This document shows, in pieces, positions 12,968 to 25,283 of a DNA stretch of 64,000 nucleotides. Every line of letters begins with the position of its first letter. Within the stretch, counting starts at the first letter, position 1. The stretch is from Perilla frutescens (taxonomy: Eukaryota > Streptophyta > Magnoliopsida > Lamiales > Lamiaceae): contig BRKX01000011.1 of the NCBI GenBank assembly GCA_026008535.1, positions 43,446,183 through 43,510,182 of the forward strand. The letters are read 5' to 3'. The position numbers and the translations under genes are program-made. A model generated the notes under the pieces. It was not told the DNA's origin. It worked only from the letters and a program-made list of their open reading frames with translations, and ran no database searches.

Positions 12968-14650
12968 TCAGGAGGACGGGGACGGACGATATGGCGGGTA
13001 TCCATACGATATGTATGGATACAAGTGTGGCGGTATCTGCTTTTGTTGAGACTGAGACTGGGAGCGGCCGGAAGATGTGGGCTCTTGGGGCTGGTGTGGA
13101 CCAGACAGGCCGACACCGTAAAATGGATGAGGGTAGTAGCTAGTTGCCGACTGCAGGCCCCTAACCGCGTCTCGAATCTCGTGCACCTCCCCTCTCATAG
13201 TGTGTACATCTGTCTGCAACGTCTGAAAGGCATCATTCATGGCACCGTAGTTTGTGGTCAAGGTGCCAACGGCGTTGTTCATCGAGCCAATGGTCGTGTT
13301 CATGTTGGCCATCATTTGGGTGATAGAGTCTCATTGATCTTAGCTCCTCTCATCTCTAGTCCGTGTGTGGCCTCAATGCTCGACCTGAGCAGACGACTCT
13401 CCTAAAGGAACATGCCCTTGAGCCTCAAATACTTCAAAGTTAGTTCGGCCCTCATTTGCGACTCCAGCAATCGCGTGCCGATGGGCCGGTGTATCCATCA
13501 ACCAGTTTCGAGTGTCAGTAAGATCCGACACTGTAGTGAGTGGCCTATTGGGCAGCGAAAAACAGTGAGAACCATGCAGGTGCAACAGGAACCGATCTGT
13601 GCGAGTGGCCAGCATTCGAGAATTTCTCAAAGTGGTAAAATCAATGAGACGAGTCTCAGGGAGGGGCCCATAGCGGTTCAGCGGGATGCCAAAGTGTGCA
13701 GCAATGGGTGTAATCATCCCACCAATCTCAATTGCATCGGTGGCCTGAGTAGATTGCCTCTTGAGCTGCTGCATCAAGAACGCGGCAAAGTTGAGGTTGT
13801 GGGCACTCAACATGCAGTAGAGAAACAGGACTTCGGGTAAGCGCATGCCGGATGTCTCATGGCGGGCCAAGACTATCGATGTGAAGATCTTTTGAAGATA
13901 CCTAAAGACTGGGTTCGGCATCATAGACGCTTTGACTCTCTTGTGATCAAAGCGAGTCATCTCTGTCTGAAGCTGTCGTCAAAACTTCTCAGCTGTAACT
14001 GAAAAACCATTGAAGATGCCTCCTGGAGGCACATGGAAGATGGTGTTGACTTCTGCAGCTGTGAGAATGCGCGAGACCCCGCCTAACTGAAATGTCATCG
14101 TGTGTGGGCCGCTCATTGTGGACGTCTGTACCTCCAAGGTACTCAAGAACTCATACACCAGGATGGGATATGTCGACCATCCACCGGCCAAGGCGTGATT
14201 CCACCCGATTCTATTGATGAGGCCCCAGACATCTTCATGAATTCCCAGGGCCATAGTCGTCTCAGCACAAGGGTATCTGGTGGGATAAATATTCATCACG
14301 GCCAGATGGGCCCAGGCGCGCTGCTGCTCCTCCATTTGTAGGCGGATCCCATACCGGTGTGGATGGTATAGGGGTTTCATCCCTTCTTCATCATCCTCAG
14401 CTAACTCGGGCTCCAATTCCTCAACAACATTATCCTCTTCAGACTCTGGTTCATAGTCCTCGTCCTCAGCACTGTTGTAGTCGTCCTCTTGCTCATCCGA
14501 CTGGCCGTCCTCCTCAGACTGGGACCCGGCCTCGAACTCCTTCTCTCCTGAGTGGTACTCCTCGTCCTCTGGATTTTCTTCATAACCGCGTCCTTCATCC
14601 TCAGAAGACGAAAAGGAACTAATGACCCGTTAGCGACGTTCGCGAGCCAT
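12968..14650 (-). pseudogene. Third (post-integrase, env-like position) ORF of the Athila element, broken
   Basis: One frame runs 561 codons from ATG 14650 to the stop at 12968. It is interrupted in frame by TAA 14632-14630, TGA 13981-13979, TGA 13375-13373, TAA 13342-13340 and TGA 13333-13331. The N-terminal ~95 codons are strongly acidic and Glu/Asp-rich. A central block (about 14370-13380) has well-formed hydrophobic and aromatic patterning. The C-terminal ~115 codons hold a Met/Asn-rich helical stretch and then a Pro/Tyr/Gln/Ser-rich tail. I see no signal peptide or convincing membrane span, so the env-like name rests on position only. It may instead belong to the plant-specific retrotransposon ORF family found in Athila relatives. 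Function unknown. Confidence 0.7.
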
Positions 14651-15957
14651 TATGATATCTGCAAAAGATGTTCCAATCAAAACCACACTATGCAAACTAA
14701 CACCACAAGATGAGCATGGCTCCCCCAAACTTGCATAAAAGCAAGTTGTCGACAAAATCATCCCCCAATTTCATCAATCCAAACTAGCATGGAAAAGCAA
14801 CCACAATTCCGCAATCACCACACAAAACCACAAAATTTCGAAAAATGAAGCACAAGATAGACGACATTCCGAGTATGAACACATATCAACACCACCAAAA
14901 CAATTGTCTCATTAAGAACAAAGCAAAACAAGGATTTATTCTCAAAATGTCTCCATGTTCTTAACATACTACCAACACATACTACGAATAACATCAAATG
15001 TAGTCAAAACCTCACGTGTACATGCTTGGGCAACAATGTAGGGGTGAATTGGGTCATTAATTAGAATATTTAGCCAAGAAACACAAGAAAATCCCAAATT
15101 TGAACTTTCAAAACCTAAAACATGGGTATGCCAATTTATCCATAGAATTTGCATAAAACTCATGAAATCCATACCTTCACATGATGCGTAATCGAAAAAC
15201 ATAAGTTCGATGGGTAGAAAACATACCTTGAATGCCGAATTTGGAGAAGAAATTTGTGTGTGTGCGTGTGTGAGTGAAGTGAGAATGAGATGTGGGTGAA
15301 AAGTGAGAGAATAGAGGGATAAAACCAATTTCCACGTCGCCACGTCAGCATATGATTCTCGACCTCGCTTGCGACCGCTACTAAGGTCGCGAATTTCCTT
15401 CAGTCAACCTTGGAAAATTCGCGACCCAGTCAGCATCTGGTGTCCATGTGGATTCACGACCGAGCTCCAGATTCGCGACCCAGTTGTGAATTTTGCCTTA
15501 GCGATCCCCCTCTCTGTCGCAATTCGACAGAAAATGGACCACTTATCATTCGCGACCTCATTCGTGAGTCCGGACTCGCGAGTCGGGTCGCGAAAATCCT
15601 TTAGTGCAATCTAACGAACTGAACGGTCTCCGATCTGTCGTTGTTCCTCAAAAATTGAGATTGAATACGATCGAATGTACGAGAAAAGACCCCAAGTAAA
15701 GGTGCAACCGACCCCAATCGCAACTTTCTTTGCGCATGCCCAATACGTGGAACACACGTATTGAAGGTTACTTGGGACACTTTTATCATCATTCAATCAC
15801 TCCCTCAGAAATCACCTGCAAAACTCAGCAAAAAGACATCAACATAGGAAACAAAACAAAGAAAAACCAAAAAGACTATATAAAATAAAATTGAAACCAT
15901 TGGGTTGTCTCCCAATAAGCGTTGCATTTAACATCGACAGCCAGATGATCGTGCAAC
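14651..15957 (-). other. Spacer between integrase and third ORF of the Athila element
   Basis: No ORF with recognisable content. The part at 15330-15605 is GC-rich, with repeated TCGCGAC words and blocks also found in the LTR at 11040-11345 (CACGTCAGCA, CTCTGTCGC...TTCGACAG...AATGG). It could act as an internal regulatory module for the ORF that begins 0.7 kb downstream; that role is inference. Confidence 0.5.
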
Positions 15958-18900
15958 TTAAGGCTCCATCAACTTGATGTGAGACACCTCGTGTCTTTGC
16001 TTCGGGCTGTAGTATTTCTTGACCCTATGGCCATTGACAGTAAACAGCTCCTCCGTATGTGATAAGAGTTGAACCGCACCACCGGGAAGTATCTTTTTTA
16101 TCACAAAAGGACCCGACCACTTGGACCTCAACTTTTCTAGAAACAATTTCAAACGAAAGTTAAATAATAACATGTTATCACCAGGTAATAACTCCTTTTG
16201 AACAATCATCCGATCATGGAACGCCTTAGTGCGCAGTTTGTAAAGCAACAAGTTTTCAAAGGCCTCCGTGTGGAATTCATCAAGCTCATTGAGCTGGAGC
16301 ACTCTCTTAGTCCCTGCTGTCTTGCAATCGAGGTTCAGCTGCTTCACCGCCCAATAAGATTTGTGCTCTAACTCAACCGGCAAATGGCAGGACTTCCCAA
16401 AGAGCAGCTGGTATGGAGACATTCCTAACGGCGTCTTGTATGCAGTCCGGTACGCCCAAAAGTGCATCATCAAGCAACCCGGCCCAATCCTTTCTATTGG
16501 TATTCACCGTCTTGTCCAGAATTTACCTTATCTCCCGATTAGCTAGCTCGGCCTGTCCATTTGCTTGTGGGTGATACGGTATAGTGACCTTGTGATTGAT
16601 CCCATACTTGGCCAACAATGACTCCAAGGGCTTGTTGCAGAAGTGTGTTCCCCCATCACTTAGTAAAGCTCCTGGTGTTCCAAAACGAGAGAACAGCTTT
16701 TTCAGAAAGCTGATGACGACCCGAGAATCATTGGTGACTGTTGGAATAGCTTCGACCCACCTCGAGACATAGTCCACGGCTAGCAAAATGTATTGAAAAC
16801 CGCTTGAAGATACTGGAAATGGGCCCATGAAGTCGATGCCCCACACATCGAATAACTCGACTTCCATGATGTTTGTGAGTGGCATTTCATTCTTCTTGGA
16901 GAGCCCCCTCCCATTCTTTGGCATTTGTCACACTGCCGGGTGAACTCATGGCAATCCTTAAACAAAGAAGGCCAATAGAAGCCACTTTGCAAGATCTTGA
17001 AAGCGGTGCGATTGGCTGAGAAATGGCCACCACTCGGCGGCATGGCACTGCAAATAGATTAGCCTCCATTCTTCTTAAGGCACACAACGACGGATGACAG
17101 TGTCCGAGCAACGCCTGAACAGGTACGGGTCATCCCACATATAGAACTTCACATCATGGAAAAATTTCTTTTTCTGATGTGAAGACAAATCCGGTGGCGG
17201 CACATTTGCAGCAAGGAAATTGACAAAGTCAGCAAACCACGGAGCTTGAGATTGTACTGCGAAAAGTTGCTCATCGGGAAACTTCTCGTTGATTGGCACG
17301 TGAGCCTCCTCACCATCCACGGAGTGCTCTAATCGAGACAAGTGGTCCGCAACCACATTCTCGCACCCTTTCCGATCTCGAATTTCGAGATCAAATTCCC
17401 GCAGTAATAAAATCCAGCGAATTAAACGAGACTTAGCATCCTTCTTATCAAACAAGTATCGCAACGCAGTATGATCAGTATAAACAATTGTTTTAGCACC
17501 AATAAGATAAGCACGAAATTTATCAAAAGAATAAACAACTGCTAATAACTCCTTCTCGGTGGTCGTGTAATTTACTTGTGCCGAGTCTAAAGTACGACTG
17601 ACATAGTAGATTACACGAAACAGCTTGTCTTGTTTTTGTCCCAAAGCTGCGCCCACAGCAACATCACTGACATCACACATAATTTCGAACGGCTGTGACC
17701 AGTCAGGAGTGATCAGTATAGGTGCACTCACCAAAGCCTTCTTTAACATCTCAAAGGCCTGCAAACACTCATCAGATAAGTCAAATGCAACAGATTTTTC
17801 TAATAAATGACTAAGAGGCTTAGCTATCTTGGAAAAATCCCGAATGAAGCGCCTATAAAATCCGGCATGGCCAAGAAAACTTCTCACGGACTTCTCATTG
17901 GTTGGAGGTGGCAACTTCTCGATGGCGACAATACTATACCATCACGTACTATAAAATGGCACTTCTCCCAATTAAGGACGAGGTTGGTATCCTCACATCT
18001 CTGTAAAACTTGAGTTAAATTGGCTAAACAATTATCAAAGAAATTTCCAAAGACAGAGAAATCATCCATAAAAACTTCCATAATATTTTCAATCAACCCA
18101 TGAAAAATAGCCATCATGCATCTCTGAAAAGTAGCTGGGGCATTACATAGACCAAAGAACATATAGCGATAAGCAAAAATACCATATGGACATGTAAACG
18201 CAGTCTTTTCTTGATCCTCAGGAGCAATCATAATCTGATTATAACCAGAATATTCATCTAGAAAACAGTAATACTCATACCTAGCTAATCTGTCTAACAT
18301 CTGATCAATAAAGGGAAGAGGAAAATGATCCTTCCTAGTGGCAGCATTCAACATGCGATAATTAATACACACACGCCAACCAGTGACAACTCTAGTAGCA
18401 ATCATTTCCTTCCCTTCACCCTCTACAACAGTCATGCCCCTCTTTTTAGCCACAACTTGAGTGGGGCTAACCCACTCATTATCAGAAATAGTAAAAATGA
18501 TCCCAGCATCAAGTAATTTCAACACCTCTTTTCGCACTACCTCTTGCATTATGGGATTTAATCTACGTTGATTTTGCACACGGGGTTTGCAATCATCCTC
18601 AAGTAAAATCCTATACATGCATATCGACGGGCTAATCCCTTTCAAATCAGAAATAGACCAACCTATAGCACTTTGATACTTCCTCAAGACACGCAAAAGG
18701 CTATCTAACTGAGATTCAGAAAGATATGTGGAAATAATTACCGATTTAGTGTCATTTTCGCCTAGAAAGGCATACTTGAGATAGGCAGGCAACGGCTTCA
18801 ATTCCAGCTTTTTAGGCATAGTCGGCTCTCCATCCTTGGCCTTTTCACTCTCGTCCTTTAGTGGGAGAAACTTGGACCCTTGCCTTGGGATTTTCTACAA

Positions 18901-19967
18901 AGAATTCAACTCAGCAATTATATCAGTTAAATCCAAATCATTAAAAATGAATTCATTTTTATGAAAATAAGACTGGAGCAAAGCTTGCTCCAAAGACTCT
19001 CTCAGTGCTATGAAATCGTTCATGTCAATGCATGAATCCACCACGTGAAGCACTTTGCACTCCTCGATTTGTTGGGCATCTTCCTTATCATGGAACTGCA
19101 TAGCTTTGAATAGAGAGAAAGTAACACTCTCATCATTAACACGAAGTGTTAATTCCCACTTTGCTACATCGATCAAAGCCTTGCCCGTATTGAGAAACGG
19201 GCGTCCCAAAATGAGTGGGACCTCAGAGTCTGCTTCCATATCTAGTACCACAAAGTCAACAGGAAAAATGAACTCGTTGACTTTCACCAAGACATCTTCG
19301 ACTATCCCCGCGGATGAGTCACGGATCGATCGGCCATCTGAAGATAAATGGTAGTGGGCTTTATCTTTCCGATGTTCAGCTTCTGAAAGAACGATAAGGG
19401 CATGAGATTGATGTTGGCTCCTAAGTCACATAGAGCCTTTCCAGCATGATCTCCTCCAATGGTGACGGAAATAGTGAAACTTCCGGGATCCTTAAGCTTA
19501 GCTGAAAGCTTCTTCTGAATGAGAGCACTGTAATTTTCAGAGAGATTCACGGTGGCATAATCCCCCAACTTTCTCTTCTTCGAAATGACATCTTTGAGGA
19601 ACTTGGCATAACTTGGCATCTGCTGTAGAGCCTCTACCAGAGGTATATTAATTTGCACCTTTTGAAAAATCTCTAAAAAATTGGAGAATTGTTCATCATT
19701 TTTCTTCTTTTGAAACCTCTGAGGATAAGGAATGGGAACAGAAGATGATGTAGGGGCAGGGGCCCTCGGAGGAGACGATAGTGGTGGCGTTGTAGGTCCA
19801 CCAGTGCTCGGAATTGGATGTTCCGAATCCTCCTCTATTTTTTCATTCTCGTCTTCAGGAGTGGATGTATGCTCGGGGTTCTTCGGCCCTTCATAAGAAG
19901 TTCCACTTCGCAATTGTATGGCCTTGCATTGCTCATTTGGATTCACGGTGGTATTACCGGGGAATTA
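15958..19967 (-). pseudogene. Athila pol: protease, RT, RNase H, integrase (multiple lesions)
   Basis: Domains run right to left. Aspartic protease is at about 19450-18960 (CDLGANINLMP, then LILGRPFL). Reverse transcriptase is 18819-17910, with catalytic FMDDF near 18057-18072. RNase H is 17914-17330 (TDHTALRYLF, ending NVVADHLSRLE). Integrase is 17110-15958, with the CDKCQRMG zinc-finger end, WGIDFMGPF, LSDGGTHF and NGQAELANREI supplying the D-D-E residues, then a C-terminal GHRVKKYY region. Lesions by my reading are a frameshift near 19303, TAG 18895, a ~50-bp deletion with frameshift near 17905, TAA 17075, frameshifts near 17030 and 16908, TAA 16523 and a +1 insertion near 16458. A TAA at 19965 and the gag stop separate it from gag. 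Confidence 0.88.
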
Positions 19968-20087
19968 GCCTGGCTGATGCTGATTTCCCACAACTGTAGC
20001 CAATTGTCCCAACTGCTTCTCGAACATCTTCATTTGAGTACACATAGCTCCAACAGCATTCTCTAGCTTCTCAACTCGAGTTTGAGA

Positions 20088-21320
20088 CTAGCCCATATAT
20101 TTCTCTGTCTTTCCCATAAAAGCCATCAGAAGCTCATCCAACTTCGGTTTCTTTTCATCATCAATCACCCCGTTAGTCACGGAAAATCCAGGTAGAGGCT
20201 GCAATACGGCATTGGGATTTCCATAAGAAAGGTTGGAACGATTACCTTGGTAGAACTGATTCCCACCTCGGTAATTGTGATTGTTGTTCCCATAGCCACG
20301 CTGATTAACGTAATTTACATCTTCTATAGCATTTCCGACGGGGTTCTCTACACCCGTGCGTGTCATGGCATCAAATCGACTGTTGATGGTAGCATTCAAT
20401 GTCGAAAGCTGGGCAGCCAGCTTAGAAATAGGATCAGTGTCCTCTACTACAGCAGCTTTCCTCATGATCTTCACCTGTCGATCGTTGGTCCATTGGTAAC
20501 TGTTTGTGGCCATGTCTTCTATAATAGATACGGCCTGATCATGTCCCTTGTTAAGTAGGGATCCACCTGCCGAGGCATCCAGAAGCCTCTTCACTTCCGT
20601 GTCGCATCCGTTGTAGAAGATGCACACCTGATGATCTATCCCAAATCCATGATTAGGACATTTCCTAAGCAGCTCTCGAAACCTCTCCCAAGCTTCATAC
20701 AAATTCTCATCATCATATTGGCGAAACTGGGTGATTCCGCCTTTCAGTTTCAAAGTCAAACCGGGAGGGAAGAACTTATGAAGAAATTTGTGTGCCAAAG
20801 CCTCCCAGGTGTCGACTGTGCTAAGATCCAATGAATGGTACCAATCCTTGGCAGCATCTCTTAGCGAGAACGAGAACAGGCGAAGCCGAATAGAGTCATC
20901 CGACACCCCATTCATCTTTATGGTGCTGCAAATCTCCAGGAATGGTTGAAGGTGCGCATTCGGATTCTCCGTCTTGTGCCCCCCATACTGGTGCTGTTGG
21001 ACCATTCCTATCAAGCCCGACTTCAGTTCAAAATTGTTTGCATTGATCCCGGGGCCCGGAACTTGACCATGATTCAGCACTGGTGTAAACAACTGATTAA
21101 TAGGCGCCGGGGCAGCTGCTCTAGCTTCTTCTTGCTCTCGGAATCTCTGTTGCATTTCCGCAAGCTGTTGTTGCATCTGACGCATCTGCTCAGCAATGAC
21201 AGGTGCTGCTTGTTGATCCGCCATTGTTCCTCTTCTTCTCCTTGCGTTCTGGTGACGAACAGTAGCTTCAATCTCAGGATCAAAAGGTTGAAGTGGTTCT
21301 CCTTTTGAGCGTATGCTCAT
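20088..21320 (-). pseudogene. Athila gag
   Basis: Structural capsid-like protein of the element. The frame opens at ATG 21320 (MSIRSKGEPL) and carries a Gln-rich coiled region (MRQMQQQLAEMQQRFREQEE). The Athila gag core follows, with FSLRDAAKDWYHSL, FLHKFFPP, LYEAWERFRELLRKCPNHG and ASAGGSLLNK. An in-frame TAG at 20090-20088 cuts it from the rest of the gag-pol frame, which continues unshifted with VEKLEN-type sequence. A shorter start at MADQQAAP (near 21222) is possible. Confidence 0.85.
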
Positions 21321-21430
21321 ACACCTCCTATGAATTTGCAGATAAAAAGAGAAAAATAAATAAAAACAAAAACAATGTCTAGAGTAACAATATATAATAA
21401 AATCGAATAATAGCAATAAAAGACTTTGAG

Positions 21431-21448
21431 TCCCCGGCAACGGCGCCA
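21431..21448 (-). other. Primer-binding site, tRNA-Asp type
   Basis: The minus strand reads TGGCGCCGTTGCCGGGGA, five bases inside the 5' LTR. This is the primer site typical of the Athila/Tat group. Confidence 0.85.
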
Positions 21449-21453
21449 AAAAC

Positions 21454-21535
21454 TTGTTCGAATTTTATTTTCACCTAAACTGCAAGTGCACAGTGAGGCT
21501 AATAGCAAAGCGGTGAACAAGGTCGAATCCACAGA
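21454..21535 (-). repeat. 5' LTR of the Athila element, first fragment
   Basis: Matches 10066-10146 with about three differences, then stops abruptly at CCACAGA where hAT sequence begins. LTR equivalent 10147-11316 is absent from this copy. Confidence 0.88.
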
Positions 21536-22042
21536 TTTTTTCAAACCGCCGGCTTGGGCGGTTAACTGACGATTTGTATATATATATATATATATTTTTA
21601 AGGTTGAGATCACGATCCGCGTGATCTCGATCAACGGCTAGGAACGCACGGAGGCAGATCGCTGATGTGGAACCACCGGTTTTGGAGCAAAAACCGGCGG
21701 TTTGACCGAAAACCGCCGGTTTGGGCTCCAAAACCGGCGATTCGGCCTTTTTTTAAAAAAAAAATTCAAATTCAAATTTAAAATTTTTCCCCCCACTCCT
21801 CAATTTTCACCTATAAATACCCCATCTCCTCCACCATTTTCACTCACACCAAACTCTCAATCTCTCTCTTTATACTCAAATTCTCTCTATTCTAGCAATA
21901 TCATTTTCTTCTTCAAGTTTTCTTACAAGTTACAATTTTACGAAGTTACTCTCTCCACTCTCAATCTCTCAATCTCAATATCTCGATTTCTTCATTTCTT
22001 CATTTCTACAATTCTACTCATTTTCTATCATCACTAATCATC

Positions 22043-24514
22043 ATGTCAAGTCGAGGTAGCCGAGCCGATAAGGGTAAAGGTAAAGCTATTGCTGATAGTT
22101 CCGAACCTCCACGTCATCATCGTCGTACTCATTCTGGAGTACATATTTCTGATAATGCTGAGACGACGTCACCTCAATTTCAACAACAACATTCTGAAGA
22201 ATATGTGAATCCCTATAGCGGAGCCGATAGCGGTTTCTACAACGATCCAAGTGGTGGCGGTTTCTACCATGATCTAAGTACCGGTGGCGGTTTTTACAAC
22301 AATCCTACTGCTCAAATGGAAGTTGACAAATAAGTGGCAAGATAGATCCAGTTTGAAGAATTACAACGATCTCAAGAATCTCGTGCTTTCAGCGAAAATC
22401 CATCCATCGATCTCAACACAGAGAAAGAGGCGGAGGCCGTTCCAACAAGAAATACGGCACTAAAATCTGCTCTCTTCACTATTCATTTCTGAAAGGTGGC
22501 AAGGAAGAATGAAGCGGGTGTGTTTGATTTGTATTGCAACTATTGTCTGAAGCAATACAAATTTCGCACTGGAGGAGGCTATGGGACATACTGGTCACAC
22601 ATCACCAACAATCATCAAGTCGAACTTGGACGTGCTCAAGCTCAATCGCAACTCAACTTCCAACCGGTAAGCAGTCAAAATATCGAAAGCCAAGGTGAAG
22701 GTACGCCGTACTCATCCCAACTCTTTAGGTTTGACCTTCTAGTTGCTAGGGAACAAATGTGTTATTTTATTTGTGAAGAATCTTTAGCACTTCAATTTGC
22801 CGATAGCATGAATTTTGAACGTCGTATGAAAGCTACTTATAATCCTGGTGCTCAAAGAATACCTAGAATGACTATGACTAGGACCCTTGAAAAATTGCAT
22901 ATAAGATATAAGTCGAAATTGAAAAGTGTTATTAGTAAAATTCCTTATAGGGTTGCTATTTGTTCTGATATTTGGTCTGATAAATTTATCCGTCGTCATT
23001 ATATTGCTGTTACATTGCATTGGATTGATTATTCATGGAATTTAAATAAACGTTTAATTGCTTTTCGTAGATTTAACTGTCAACATAGTGCTACTAATAT
23101 TGCTAAGGCTATTATTAAAATTTGCAATCATTTTAAAATGCTTGATAAATTTTTTTCTATTGGTTTTGATAATGCGAGTGCTAATACGACTAGTATTAGA
23201 GAATTAATTCAAGCATGTAATCCAACCTTGCATCGTAAATATTTTCATACTCGATGTATTGCTCATATTTTGAATTTATGTGTTCAAGATGGACTTAAAA
23301 TATTAAATAACTCAATTCAACCTATTCGTGATGCTGTAGATTATATTCATGGTAGAGTTAGAGTTAGACGTAGGTGGGAAAAATTCTGCAGGGAAGCTGG
23401 TGTGCATCCTAAAATTTTTAACTTCGATGTGCCTAATAGGTGGAACTCTACTTATGAAATGCTTTCTGCAATTTTTGAATATCGTGAATTATTATGTTCT
23501 TTTTTTGCTACGCATATTGAATCGTTTATTTTATTATCTTCGTATTAGGATGATTGTATTGAATTAATGGAGCTTTTACAAGTTTTCCAATATGCAACAA
23601 AAGATTTATCCGGTGTGTATTACCCTACCGTGTGCAAATTTATGTATCATTGTTGTTTAATTGCTGCAAAATTTAATGCTTGTAGTCATAAACCCAATTT
23701 GCAAGATATGATTCTAGCCATGGTAAAAAAATGGCTTAAATATTTTGATCATATGCCTAATATTTTTTTGGTTGTAAAAATATTATATCCTACTTTTAAA
23801 CTTAGTGCTACTAACGATATGATTGACATGTATTACAAGTTTTTGTCTACTATGAGTTTTACAGGTTCCGATCCCGATATACATGTGCCAACTGCTGAAG
23901 AAATTAAAATAGAAATTTATGAGTCTATATATTCACTTTATAGAGAATATGAGTTAAAATATGTTGATAGTATAACTCGTCCAACCAGTCGTTCTTCAGG
24001 TTCTAGTAGTTCTTTTTCGTTAGGATTAAATACTTCATTTTCACGTGGTAGTGCTTTACAAGAATTTCAAAATTTTTTCCATAGTAGAGGAAATACTAGG
24101 CGTAGTCAAAATGAATTAGATATGTATTTGCAAGACCCTGTTGTGCCCCCCAATGATGAAAATACAGGTCCCAACAATTTTGATGTTCTCAAGTGGTGGT
24201 CCCGAAATCAAGAGCGGTATCATTTGCTTGCAATTATGGCAAGGGAGATTTTTGGAGTCCCGGCATCAACGGTTGCGGCCGAGCAAGCTTTCAGTGAATC
24301 CGGTTACATGTTGGACGAATGGAGATCAAATTTGACACCGTATCACCTCGAAGCTCAAATGATGTTGAAGGACGAGTCCAAAGCCGACCTAAGAGAGCAA
24401 GAGAACCGCTGGGACGACTTGATGGATGGCCCGCTCATTGAAATTGGCTCGGAGATTGAAGCCGAAGGAGGGAGCCAAACTGGAGATGATTGGGATGACG
24501 ACTTCAAATTCTAG
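22043..24514 (+). pseudogene. hAT transposase (hAT1), four in-frame stops
   Basis: One continuous frame starts at ATG 22043 (MSSRGSRADKGKGK). It has a Gly/Tyr-rich N-terminal segment with repeated GGGFYN/H units, then a BED-type zinc finger (YCNYC...WSHITNNH, about 22530-22620). The catalytic core includes ICSDIWSDKF, and ARTRC-like FHTRCIAHILNLCVQDGL is at about 23250-23300. The C-terminal hAT dimerisation domain is at about 24110-24390 (ELDMYLQDP, FDVLKWW, STVAAEQAFSESG). In-frame stops are TAA 22331, TAG 22343, TGA 22490 and TAG 23546. No frameshift was seen. Introns bridging some stops are possible but not supported by clear splice sites. Confidence 0.85.
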
Positions 24515-24639
24515 ACTCGCCAAGGAAAAAAGGTAAAATGAACTACGAGAGCTTTGATTCCAAGGTAAGGGATACGTAGGCAGCTTCATATGAAGTGCAA
24601 TCCCAAATTTCAATTATTTATTTTTCCCCCCTAATTCCT

Positions 24640-25010
24640 AAATTCTAAATTAGCTCAAATTGTAACTTGTAAATTGTAATTTGTAAATTGTAATTTTATA
24701 TTTTCATAGTTTGATTAATTTACAATTTGTATTTTGTAACTTGTTATTTGTAAATTGTAATTTGTAAATTTGTAGATTGTAATTTCATATATTCATATTT
24801 TCATAACTTGATTAATTTACAATTTGAATTTTGTAACTTGTAATTTGATAAATTAAATTATATTCTCAATATTCTTGTAAGTTGTAACTTGTAAATTTTA
24901 TAACTTGTAAAATGTAAATTGTAAGATATAAATTACAAAATTATATAATAATATCAAAATTCAAAATTTCAAATAAACTTGTGTTTTGGCATACTTCTTA
25001 GTTTTTAACT
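24640..25010 (+). repeat. TTGTAA(A/C)TTGTAA-rich low-complexity tract inside hAT1
   Basis: Irregular reiteration of TTGTAACTTGTAAATTGTAA-like words downstream of the transposase stop. No ORF is present. Confidence 0.7.
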
Positions 25011-25283
25011 TGTAAATTAGTAATTTTATCGATTTAGTACTTAGTAGTTTTTCGTCCAATCGTCAATTCGAGTTCGGAGAGATAGAGGAAAAAAAATAAA
25101 AATAAAAAATAAAACCGGAAACCGGCGGTTAACCGGATAAACGCCGGTAACCGGCCAAGGTCAAAACCGACGGTTCCGGTTAACAAACCAGAACCGTCAA
25201 CCATCTATGCACGGTGCGGTTCCGTTCCGCCGTTCCGGAACCGCCTACCCGGCGGTTTCTAACCGGAACCGTGGGCATCTCTA

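Larger units (their letters stand above)
21536..25283 (+). mobile_element. hAT DNA transposon (hAT1), left end missing
   Basis: The right terminus reads TAGAGATGCCCACGGTTCC on the minus strand, a typical plant hAT end. The subterminal parts on both sides carry repeated CCGGCGGTT/AACCGCCGG words (21540-21750 and 25110-25270). The left terminus that should mirror the right one is absent. It was probably lost in the deletion that also removed 1170 bp of the LTR. GCCACGTC after the right end is a possible 8-bp target copy without its partner. Confidence 0.82.

Noticed and set aside
12911..13840. Plus-strand open frames opposite the Athila third ORF
   Set aside because: They are antisense shadows; the minus strand has the family-like protein and continuous frame.
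14401..14598. Alternative minus-strand open frame rich in Arg/Ser
   Set aside because: Out-of-frame reading of the acidic N-terminus of the third ORF.
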